A stretch of 8,709 nt of DNA, from contig JANXVV010000383.1 in assembly GCA_025351525.1 (NCBI GenBank), positions 1-8,709 of the forward strand, written 5' to 3'. This DNA is from Humisphaera sp. (GTDB taxonomy: Bacteria > Planctomycetota > Phycisphaerae > Tepidisphaerales > Tepidisphaeraceae). The notes beneath the pieces were generated by a model. It was given only the letters and a program-made list of their open reading frames with translations, did no database searches and was not told where the DNA came from. Positions 1 through 5,434 of this stretch are shown here, one piece after another (position 1 is the first letter of the stretch; every line of letters starts with the position of its first letter). The translations under genes and the position numbers were made by a program.

Positions 1-2553
1 GGCGAACGATGGGGGCGATACTGGCTGGATGTCTGTCGTTACGCCGACTCAAAAGGTTACGTGGGCGAGGAAGAGCGTCGCTACCCGTTCGCTTACACTT
101 TTCGCGATTGGGTGGTTCGGGCGTTCAATGAAGATCTTCCCTACGATCAGTTTGTGATCCAGCAGTTGGCCGCCGACAAGTTGCAGTTGGGGGATGACAA
201 ACGACCGCTGGCGGCGATGGGATTCATGACGGTTGGCCGGCGCTTCATCAACAATCAGGTCGAAATTATCGACGACCGGCTGGATGTTTTAGGCCGTGGG
301 TTGATGGGGCTGACGATCGCGTGCGCCCGCTGCCACGATCACAAATTCGACCCGATTCCGACGAAGGATTATTACTCGCTGTACGGCGTCTTCGCGAGTT
401 CGACCGAACCCAAAGACCTGCCGGAGATTGGTGGGGAAAAGACCGCGGAAAATGTGAGTTACGAGCAGGAGCGGATCAAACTGCTCGACGTCGTCGAAAC
501 CTTTCGGCAGACGCGGTTGGCGGAAATCCTGGCAGAGCTACGAACGGCTAAGTCGATCTCCGCTTATCTGATGGCCGCGCACGATGAAACGCAGAAGCCT
601 GGTGATGACATCGATCAGAAACGCAATCTTCGACGCCATGCGCTCGATCTTTGGAAGTCGTATCTCGGAAAAGTTTCCAATCCGAAAGACCCGATTTTTT
701 CGGCCTGGGCGGTGCTGTCGAAATTAACATCTGAAGAAATTGCTCTTCAGTGGGAAGCCGCCGCGAAGACTTGCGGCAATCCTCTGGTGACGGCTGCGCT
801 CACGGGAAACCCTCCGAAGACGCTGGTGGAGGTGGCCGATCGATACGGTGAAGTGTTGGCAAAGTATGCCAAACCGCAAGCGTTGCCAGATGCGAATGAG
901 GAAGCACTGCGGCAGGTTTTATTCGCCGACACCGGCCCGATTTCCGTGAAGCTGCCCGAGGCTGAATCGCTTTTCAATCGCAAGGACCACGACGAGGCAC
1001 GACGGCTTCGGAATAAGGTCATCGCGCTCTCCGTCACTCATCCCGGCTCACCGGCCCGGGCGATGGTGTTGGTCGATCTGCCGCAACCGGTGCAGTCGCA
1101 TGTATTCAAGCGCGGCAACGCGGCCACACCGGGCGAGGCGGTACCACGGCAATTCCCGGCGATCGTTTCCCCCGAAAATCGCCGGCCGTTTAAAGAGGGC
1201 AGTGGCCGACTTGAGCTCGCCCGCAGCATCGCCAGCAAAGACAACCCGCTCACCGCCCGCGTCATGGTCAATCGCGTGTGGGCCCATCATTTCGGTTTCG
1301 GCCTGGTCCGCACACCCAGCGATTTTGGCCGGCGTGGCGAATTGCCCACGCACCCGGGACTACTCGATGATCTCGCCAACCGCTTCACCGCCGAAGGGTG
1401 GTCCATCAAAAAACTTCACAAGCTGATGATGCTGTCGGCGACCTATCAGCAATCGAGCAACGACAACGCGGCCAGCCGGTCGGTCGATCCGGAAAATCGC
1501 CTGCTTTGGAAGATGAATCGCCAACGGCTCGACTTTGAAGCCCTGCGCGATTCACTTCTGGCGGTTGCCGGCGAAGTGGATTTGGCAGTGGGTGGAAGGC
1601 CGATTGATCTGCTGGCCCAACCCTTCACGCATCGCCGCACGATTTACGGATTTATCGACCGGCAGAATCTTCCGAACGTTTTCCGCGCGTTCGATTTCGC
1701 CAGCCCCGACAGCCATAGCCCGCAGCGCTATTACACAACCGTGCCGCAGCAGGCGCTGTATATGATGAACAGCCCCTTCGTCATTCAGTCGGCTCAGGCC
1801 ATCATCAAACGTCCGGAAATCAGTGCCGAGGCGGAAGAGGAAAAAAAGATTGCGCGGCTCTATCAGGCGGTACTGGATCGCAAGCCAACCAAGGATGAAT
1901 TGGACTTAGGAATGAGCTTTGTTTCGAGTGAGTCGATGGCGAAAGAGGTTCCCGTCACCGCGCCGCTCTGGCAGTACGGGACCGGTGAAATTGACAGCGC
2001 CACAAGCCGGGTGACGCATTTCCGGAAGCTGCCGCATTTCACCGGGACTGCCTGGCAAGGCAGCCCGAAGCTTCCCGACCCGACTTTCGGCTGGGCGTTG
2101 CTCACGGCTGAGGGTGGCCATCCCGGCAACGATGCCCAGCACGCCGTGATCCGCCGTTGGACTGCCCCGCGCGATGGCACGGCCTTCATCACCGGTCGAT
2201 TGATTCACGCGGAAACGCATGGCGATGGTGTGCGGGCGCGGGTGGTCTCCAGCCGTCACGGGATCATCGGCACCTGGACGGCCTTTAATCGCGGCGTCTC
2301 GACTCCCACCGAAAAGCTTTCTTTAAAAACCGGTGACACCCTCGATCTCGTCGTCGACTGTCTGGGCGACGTGACCAGCGACACCTTCAAATGGTCTCCG
2401 GTGGTCTGGATGGTCGCGCCGTCCGAGCCGGGCGAATGGCATTCGCAGAAAGATTTCGCCGGCCCGACCGCCCCGCCATTGCCGCCTATGACGGTTTGGG
2501 AAAAGTATGCACAGGTGTTGCTGGAGACGAATGAGTTTGTGTTTGTGGATTGA
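1..2553 (+). CDS. PSCyt2/PSD1 family protein (DUF1549-DUF1553), 5' end missing
   Basis: The frame is open from base 1 (GERWGRYWLDVCRYADSKGY, a typical DUF1549 stretch), so the gene runs off the left edge; the GTG at 61 is not its start. The visible part is 850 residues. DUF1549 covers about residues 1-130 and contains a CARCHDHKFDP motif with a CxxCH at 108-112 (bases 322-336), the pattern used for c-type haem attachment, although haem binding is not proven for this family. DUF1553 begins near residue 403 (RLELARSIASKDNPLTARVM) and carries the NRVWAHHFG and LPTHPGLLD blocks. It is split by an inserted segment at about 650-805 (from PLWQYGTGEID to SPVVWMV) that looks like a beta-sandwich, possibly carbohydrate-binding. 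The family end motif (AQVLLETNEFVFVD) is present. Such proteins are exported in planctomycetes; their biochemical role is not established. The usual DUF1501 partner lies at 3693-5153, separated by toxin-antitoxin genes. Confidence 0.93.
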   Translation, partial: GERWGRYWLDVCRYADSKGYVGEEERRYPFAYTFRDWVVRAFNEDLPYDQFVIQQLAADKLQLGDDKRPLAAMGFMTVGRRFINNQVEIIDDRLDVLGRGLMGLTIACARCHDHKFDPIPTKDYYSLYGVFASSTEPKDLPEIGGEKTAENVSYEQERIKLLDVVETFRQTRLAEILAELRTAKSISAYLMAAHDETQKPGDDIDQKRNLRRHALDLWKSYLGKVSNPKDPIFSAWAVLSKLTSEEIALQWEAAAKTCGNPLVTAALTGNPPKTLVEVADRYGEVLAKYAKPQALPDANEEALRQVLFADTGPISVKLPEAESLFNRKDHDEARRLRNKVIALSVTHPGSPARAMVLVDLPQPVQSHVFKRGNAATPGEAVPRQFPAIVSPENRRPFKEGSGRLELARSIASKDNPLTARVMVNRVWAHHFGFGLVRTPSDFGRRGELPTHPGLLDDLANRFTAEGWSIKKLHKLMMLSATYQQSSNDNAASRSVDPENRLLWKMNRQRLDFEALRDSLLAVAGEVDLAVGGRPIDLLAQPFTHRRTIYGFIDRQNLPNVFRAFDFASPDSHSPQRYYTTVPQQALYMMNSPFVIQSAQAIIKRPEISAEAEEEKKIARLYQAVLDRKPTKDELDLGMSFVSSESMAKEVPVTAPLWQYGTGEIDSATSRVTHFRKLPHFTGTAWQGSPKLPDPTFGWALLTAEGGHPGNDAQHAVIRRWTAPRDGTAFITGRLIHAETHGDGVRARVVSSRHGIIGTWTAFNRGVSTPTEKLSLKTGDTLDLVVDCLGDVTSDTFKWSPVVWMVAPSEPGEWHSQKDFAGPTAPPLPPMTVWEKYAQVLLETNEFVFVD

Positions 2554-2578
2554 CATTCTATGTAGCTGAATCGACATT
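2550..2578 (+). promoter_or_regulatory. Possible promoter of the orphan antitoxin-like gene
   Basis: A perfect TTGACA -35 box (2550-2555) overlaps the TGA stop codon of the preceding gene. A weak -10 (GACATT, 2573-2578, 3 of 6) lies 17 nt further on. The hexamer GACATT occurs at 2552-2557 and again at 2573-2578, exactly 21 bp apart, so it could also be a pair of protein-binding half sites on one face of the helix. The -10 is poor, so this is tentative. Confidence 0.3.
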
Positions 2579-2607
2579 GCCTGATGGCCATTCCTGACGG
2601 AATATTT

Positions 2608-2808
2608 ATGAATACTCAAACACTCACCATCGGCAAGCGTCGATTTGTGCTGGTGGCGGAACGTGATTTTCAGCGACTTCAAAAAAAAGCCGCCGCAAGC
2701 GATGTTCGTCCCGCCTTCGCGCAAGAAGCGATGCGCGATCTCCGCGCGTATCAAAAGACCGGCAAAGCGTCTCAATGGACCGACATCAAGCGAAAGCTGG
2801 GACTTTAG
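2608..2808 (+). CDS. Small antitoxin-like protein, orphan
   Basis: This encodes 66 residues beginning MNTQTLTIGKRRFVLVAERD. The ATG at 2608 is preferred over the in-frame ATG at 2584 because GACGGA (2596-2601) lies 6 nt before it and because the family-like start is a beta strand of the T-x-T-I-G-K-R-R-F-V-L-V type. The layout (short N-terminal strand, E-x-D-F-Q-R-L-Q-K-K helix, charged middle, C-terminal D-I-K-R-K-L-G-L) resembles small antitoxins that planctomycetes often place before a RelE/ParE-type toxin. That resemblance is from memory of the pattern, not a search. No matching toxin follows directly: the frame opened by GTG at 2810 runs to 2959 but encodes a Cys-rich, toxin-unlike sequence. 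The gene may be an orphan antitoxin whose toxin has decayed, or part of one island with higBA. A function outside toxin-antitoxin systems is possible. Confidence 0.6.
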   Translation: MNTQTLTIGKRRFVLVAERDFQRLQKKAAASDVRPAFAQEAMRDLRAYQKTGKASQWTDIKRKLGL

Positions 2809-2920
2809 AGTGGCATGTAAAGGCAAGCTTTTTCACATGATTATCGGCTCTTCCACATGCGCCGGTATTTGCCGGAACCCTTGCGGACCCGGACGAAATT
2901 ACAGATGCCGACCGAGGAAC

Positions 2921-2949
2921 TTGACGTATAACGTTATGCGCCATACTGT
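2921..2949 (+). promoter_or_regulatory. Promoter of higBA
   Basis: TTGACG (2921-2926, 5 of 6 to the -35 consensus) is followed after 17 nt by TACTGT (2944-2949, 4 of 6 to the -10). A start of transcription 6-7 nt after the -10 box would fall on or next to the GTG at 2956, so the higB message may have no leader. This reading comes from the sequence only. Confidence 0.5.
2926..2939. promoter_or_regulatory. Palindrome in the higBA promoter, possible HigA operator
   Basis: GTATAACGTTATGC is a 14-bp palindrome with a single mismatched pair and a perfect 10-bp centre (ATAACGTTAT, 2928-2937). It lies between the -35 and -10 boxes, where a bound repressor would block RNA polymerase. HigA proteins are known to repress their own operon through palindromes in the promoter, so this is the natural candidate site. 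Confidence 0.45.
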
Positions 2950-2955
2950 GTCGAT

Positions 2956-3237
2956 GTGATTCGTTCCTTTAAGTGCGAGCAGACACGGGGAATCTTCAAC
3001 CTGCGACAGTCGCGACGACTGCCATTCGATATGCAGCGCGTCGCGCTACGCAAATTGCGGATGTTGAACCGGGCTGTCAACCTCGATGATCTGCGGATAC
3101 CACCCGCCAATCGTCTGGAAAAGCTGAGCGGGGATCGCACGGGTCAATGGAGCATCCGGATCAACGACCAATGGCGGCTTTGCTTTCTATGGAAAGCGGG
3201 AGATGCTTTCGACGCGGAGATTGTAGATTATCACTGA
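2956..3237 (+). CDS. higB: HigB-type toxin (RelE/ParE superfamily)
   Basis: The 93-residue product starts MIRSFKCEQTRGIFN and matches the HigB/GraT-like pattern: a Q-R-V-A-L-R-K-L-R-M-L-N helix (27-38), a P-P-A-N-R-L-E-K-L-S-G-D-R segment (49-61), the strand W-S-I-R-I-N-D-Q-W-R-L-C-F (65-77), and the terminal D-Y-H (91-93) at the end where HigB toxins carry active-site residues. Family members are ribosome-dependent mRNA endonucleases that inhibit translation until neutralised by HigA. The start is GTG; an ATG two bases upstream (2954) is immediately followed by a stop. No Shine-Dalgarno is visible and the promoter places the transcript start close to the GTG, suggesting leaderless translation. 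Toxin-first order is typical of higBA. The full length and intact C-terminus suggest an active gene. Confidence 0.92.
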   Translation: MIRSFKCEQTRGIFNLRQSRRLPFDMQRVALRKLRMLNRAVNLDDLRIPPANRLEKLSGDRTGQWSIRINDQWRLCFLWKAGDAFDAEIVDYH

Positions 3238-3244
3238 AAGTGAT
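3230..3244. promoter_or_regulatory. Inverted repeat at the higB-higA junction
   Basis: ATCACT-GAA-AGTGAT is a perfect 6-bp inverted repeat with a 3-nt centre. It spans the higB stop codon (TGA, 3235-3237) and ends 6 nt before the higA ATG, covering the only purine-rich stretch that could act as the higA ribosome binding site. It could be a small RNA hairpin that couples higA translation to passage of ribosomes through higB, or a second operator. Either role is inferred from position. Confidence 0.3.
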
Positions 3245-3250
3245 TTACCC

Positions 3251-3550
3251 ATGCCCAAACGAAACCTGCCTCCCGTCCATCCCGGTGAAGTGCTTGTCGA
3301 AGAGTTCCTCAAGCCCATGAAGTTGAGCCAAAACAGGGTCGCGCAGGCCATGGGCGTGGCACCGCGACGAATCAACGAGATCGCCTTGCAAAAGCGGTCG
3401 ATCACGGCTGATACGGCATTGCGCCTTGCAACCTACTTCGGAAACTCGCCGCAATTCTGGTTGGGGTTGCAAATGGACTATGACCTGGACATCGCCAGCG
3501 CTCGGTTGGGCGAAACGCTGGATCGGATTATTCATGCCAGAGCCTCGTAG
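3251..3550 (+). CDS. higA: HigA-type antitoxin (XRE-family helix-turn-helix)
   Basis: The 99-residue protein has the HigA signature: V-H-P-G-E-V-L near residues 9-15, E-E-F-L-K-P (17-22), a helix-turn-helix at about 25-65 (LSQNRVAQAMGV, then RRINEIALQKRSITADTALRLA) and the closing F-W-L-G-L-Q-M-D-Y-D-L. HigA binds and blocks HigB and represses the operon as a DNA-binding protein. It follows higB by 13 nt, so the two genes are co-transcribed. Only a weak purine stretch (GAAAGTGA) precedes the ATG, and it lies inside an inverted repeat, so translation may depend on coupling to higB. The length is normal and no damage is seen. Confidence 0.94.
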   Translation: MPKRNLPPVHPGEVLVEEFLKPMKLSQNRVAQAMGVAPRRINEIALQKRSITADTALRLATYFGNSPQFWLGLQMDYDLDIASARLGETLDRIIHARAS

Positions 3551-3681
3551 TCCGATGAATCCTATGACTGGAACCGCACCATTTTCCCCAAACAAACCGG
3601 CCTCGCGATGGTAAAAATAAATAGCCCTCAGGTCGTTTTTTGAAATGCTACGCGGATCTCGAGGGCAACGACGCGGCAGAC

Positions 3682-3685
3682 AGGA
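3682..3685 (+). promoter_or_regulatory. Ribosome binding site that sets the DUF1501 start
   Basis: AGGA lies 7 nt before the ATG at 3693. The in-frame ATG at 3645 has no comparable site and would add 16 Arg/Gly-rich residues ahead of the Tat signal, so 3693 is the better start. Confidence 0.6.
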
Positions 3686-3692
3686 TTTTGCA

Positions 3693-5153
3693 ATGTCACT
3701 CTATCAACACGGCCCCCGCCTCGAACACCTCTTCCTCACCCGCCGCCAACTGCTCAAACGTTGCGGCATGGGAATGGGCGCGCTTGCCTTGACCCAACTC
3801 CTAGGTGAAAGCAACCTCTCCGCCAGTTCTACGATGGCGACGGATTCGCTGAACCCGCTCTCGCCGAAACTATCTCAGTTCCCCGGCACCGCCAAGCGCG
3901 TGGTTCACCTGTTTATGAACGGCGGCCCTTCCCAGGTCGACACGTTTGACCCGAAGCCGATGCTCACGAAATACGCCGGCAAGGAACTGCCGATGCTCAA
4001 TCTCAAGACCGAGCGAAAAACCGGTGCCGGGTTTGCATCTCCCTGGAAATTCAAAAAGTACGGCAAGAGCGGCATCGAAGTGAGCGATCTTTTCCCGCAC
4101 GTCGCCGAGAACGTCGACGATATGTGCGTCATCCGATCGATGCACGCCGACGTGCCAAACCACGAGCCATCCCTGCTTTTGATGAACTGCGGCGACTCTC
4201 GGCAAATCCGCCCCAGCTTCGGTTCCTGGGTCAACTACGGACTCGGCACCGAGAACCAGAATCTGCCGGGCTTTGTCGTGATGTGTCCCGGCGGTTACCC
4301 GATCCTCGAGTCGCAGAACTGGCAGAATGCCTTTTTGCCCGGATCGTTTCAGGGAACCTTCGTCGACACGAAACATACCGAAATTGAAAAGCTGATCGAG
4401 CATATCAAGAACAATTCCGTCTCTCAAAGCGATCAACGGAAGCAGCTTGACCTGTTGATGAAATTAAATCGCGGGCATGAGGAAGCGCGGCAACAGGATG
4501 CGCAATTGGAAAGCCGCATTCAGAGTTTTGAGTTGGCGTATCGCATGCAGATGGACGCGACGGATGCGTTCGACATCAGCCGCGAGCCAAAGCATATTCG
4601 CGAGATGTACGGTGAAGGCACGCAGGCCCGGCAGATGTTGATCACCCGCCGTCTGCTCGAGCGCGGCGTGCGGTTCGTCCAAGTCTGGACCGGGGCCAGT
4701 CAACCGTGGGACAGCCATGACGACATCGAGCTGAATCACGGTCGATTGGCGAAGGAATGCGATCAGGCGATCGGCGCGCTGCTCAAGGATTTAAAGCAGC
4801 GCGGGATGCTCGATGACACGCTGGTGATGTGGGGTGGCGAGTTTGGCCGAACGCCGGCGGTTGAGTTGCCGACACCGGGCTCCAATGCCGGTCGGATCAA
4901 CGGTCGCGATCACAATCACCACGGCTTCAGCATGTGGCTTGCCGGCGGCGGCGTGAAGGGCGGTTACGTTCACGGGGCCACCGACGAATTCGGTTTCAAA
5001 GCCGTCGAAAAGCCCGTACACGTTCACGACCTCCACGCCACCCTGCTGCAGCTGCTGGGGTTCGATCATGAGAAATTTACCTACCGCTATGCCGGTCGGG
5101 ATTTTCGCTTGACCGATGTTCAAGGAACAGTCGTCAGGGAAATCATCGCTTGA
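3693..5153 (+). CDS. DUF1501 family protein, Tat-exported
   Basis: This encodes 486 residues belonging to the DUF1501 family, which has the alkaline phosphatase/sulfatase fold. A twin-arginine signal is clear: T-R-R-Q-L-L-K at 16-22 followed by the hydrophobic GMGMGALALTQLLG (25-38), so the folded protein is probably exported by the Tat pathway. Likely metal-site blocks are M-N-G-G-P-S-Q-V-D-T-F-D (75-86), P-W-D-S-H-D-D (H342), W-G-G-E-F-G-R-T-P (E383) and G-R-D-H-N-H-H-G (D406 to H410). A late H-V-H-D-L-H-A-T-L-L block and the Y-R-Y-A-G-R-D-F-R end are typical of the family. Members are usually encoded beside DUF1549/DUF1553 proteins, as here except for the intervening toxin-antitoxin genes. 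The substrate is unknown; hydrolysis of a sulfate or phosphate ester is suggested by fold only. No clear promoter is seen at 3551-3692. Confidence 0.93.
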   Translation: MSLYQHGPRLEHLFLTRRQLLKRCGMGMGALALTQLLGESNLSASSTMATDSLNPLSPKLSQFPGTAKRVVHLFMNGGPSQVDTFDPKPMLTKYAGKELPMLNLKTERKTGAGFASPWKFKKYGKSGIEVSDLFPHVAENVDDMCVIRSMHADVPNHEPSLLLMNCGDSRQIRPSFGSWVNYGLGTENQNLPGFVVMCPGGYPILESQNWQNAFLPGSFQGTFVDTKHTEIEKLIEHIKNNSVSQSDQRKQLDLLMKLNRGHEEARQQDAQLESRIQSFELAYRMQMDATDAFDISREPKHIREMYGEGTQARQMLITRRLLERGVRFVQVWTGASQPWDSHDDIELNHGRLAKECDQAIGALLKDLKQRGMLDDTLVMWGGEFGRTPAVELPTPGSNAGRINGRDHNHHGFSMWLAGGGVKGGYVHGATDEFGFKAVEKPVHVHDLHATLLQLLGFDHEKFTYRYAGRDFRLTDVQGTVVREIIA

Positions 5154-5183
5154 TATTGCACAACTGAGCCTTTTGAAAAACAG

Positions 5184-5248
5184 GTGGCATGGGCGTCTCG
5201 CCCATGCTCCCTGGCCGAAGAAATGCACGGGCGAGACGCCCATGCCAC
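5184..5248. repeat. Nested inverted repeat, REP/MITE-like
   Basis: Two 24-nt arms (5184-5207 and 5225-5248) are complementary with one mismatch and flank a 17-nt loop. Each arm is itself palindromic: the left contains GCATGGGCG-TCT-CGCCCATGC, a perfect 9-bp stem with a 3-nt loop (5187-5207), and the right the same with one C-A mismatch (5225-5245). The DNA can therefore fold as one long hairpin or as two small ones. From memory, GGCATGGGCG...CGCCCATGCC units recur in planctomycete genomes and often surface in spurious short peptides such as CTGETPMP, which this copy also encodes. It lies 30 nt after the DUF1501 stop and may end that transcript, but only a short T-rich stretch follows. No transposase is nearby. 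Confidence 0.75.
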
Positions 5249-5274
5249 TTTATTCAAACGTCCGATTTTTGAGG

Positions 5275-5304
5275 ATGACACTTCTCGCCTTGCTTCGGTA
5301 TAAT
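5275..5304 (+). promoter_or_regulatory. Strong sigma70-like promoter of the PepSY-repeat gene
   Basis: ATGACA (5275-5280, 5 of 6) and TATAAT (5299-5304, 6 of 6) are separated by 18 nt. Transcription would start near 5311, giving a leader of about 124 nt before the ATG at 5435. It is the best promoter in the window and makes the downstream gene independent of the DUF1501 gene. Confidence 0.65.
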
Positions 5305-5315
5305 CTTGTTGAGTA

Positions 5316-5364
5316 TTGGCAATGAATTATTCTGCCGTAAAGGGCATTGAATAATGATTGCTAA
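5316..5364 (+). promoter_or_regulatory. Structured 5' leader hairpin
   Basis: The predicted start of the transcript is followed within about 5 nt by a long stem. The outer part pairs TTGGCAAT (5316-5323) with ATTGCTAA (5357-5364), including one G-U pair. After a small internal loop (GA against G), ATTATTC (5326-5332) pairs with GAATAAT (5349-5355). After a TT bulge, TGCC (5333-5336) pairs with GGCA (5343-5346), closing a GTAAAG loop. That is about 19 pairs in 49 nt. No T-run follows, so it is not a normal terminator. A 5' stabilising stem-loop or a regulatory leader are the likely options; it fits no riboswitch class I recognise. Confidence 0.5.
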
Positions 5365-5400
5365 CTTTACAAGCCTGTCGTTGTCTATTCTGGCGAACAG

Positions 5401-5414
5401 ACAGTCAAGACTGT
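5401..5414. promoter_or_regulatory. Short palindrome before the PepSY-gene ribosome binding site
   Basis: ACAGTC-AA-GACTGT is a perfect 6-bp inverted repeat with a 2-nt centre, 8 nt upstream of the Shine-Dalgarno sequence. The centre is too short for a comfortable RNA loop, so a protein-binding site on DNA is more plausible. It is downstream of the predicted transcription start, where a bound protein could act as a roadblock. Chance occurrence cannot be excluded. Confidence 0.25.
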
Positions 5415-5422
5415 ATTCATCG

Positions 5423-5428
5423 AAGGAG
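5423..5428 (+). promoter_or_regulatory. Ribosome binding site that sets the PepSY-gene start
   Basis: AAGGAG lies 6 nt before the ATG at 5435, an ideal spacing. It rules out the in-frame ATG at 5354, which sits inside the leader hairpin and would put 27 residues in front of a good signal peptide. Confidence 0.85.
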
Positions 5429-5434
5429 TTTCCT

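Noticed and set aside
61..63. GTG as start of the first gene
   Set aside because: The reading frame continues upstream to base 1 with conserved DUF1549 sequence, so the true start lies outside the window.
2323..2826. Minus-strand open frame of 167 residues across the end of the DUF1553 gene and the antitoxin-like gene
   Set aside because: It runs through two supported + strand genes, and no domain pattern supports it.
2926..2940. GTTATGC next to GTATAAC looked like an integron attC core, which would fit a toxin-antitoxin cassette
   Set aside because: No RYYYAAC partner site or intervening attC-type stem was found in the 120 nt upstream, and GTATAAC does not fit the inverse core. The palindrome is better explained as an operator in the promoter.
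3616..3645. T6 run after higA as an intrinsic terminator
   Set aside because: No stable GC-rich stem precedes the run; the only nearby symmetry (CCTCAGG) has too short a loop.
3870..4436. Minus-strand open frame of 188 residues inside the DUF1501 gene
   Set aside because: It is antisense to a well-supported gene and arises from codon bias; no family pattern is visible.
5116..5325. Short + strand open frame across the nested inverted repeat (HGRLAHAP ... CTGETPMP)
   Set aside because: The peptide is simply the translation of the hairpin arms plus the end of the DUF1501 gene and the promoter, a known source of spurious small proteins.
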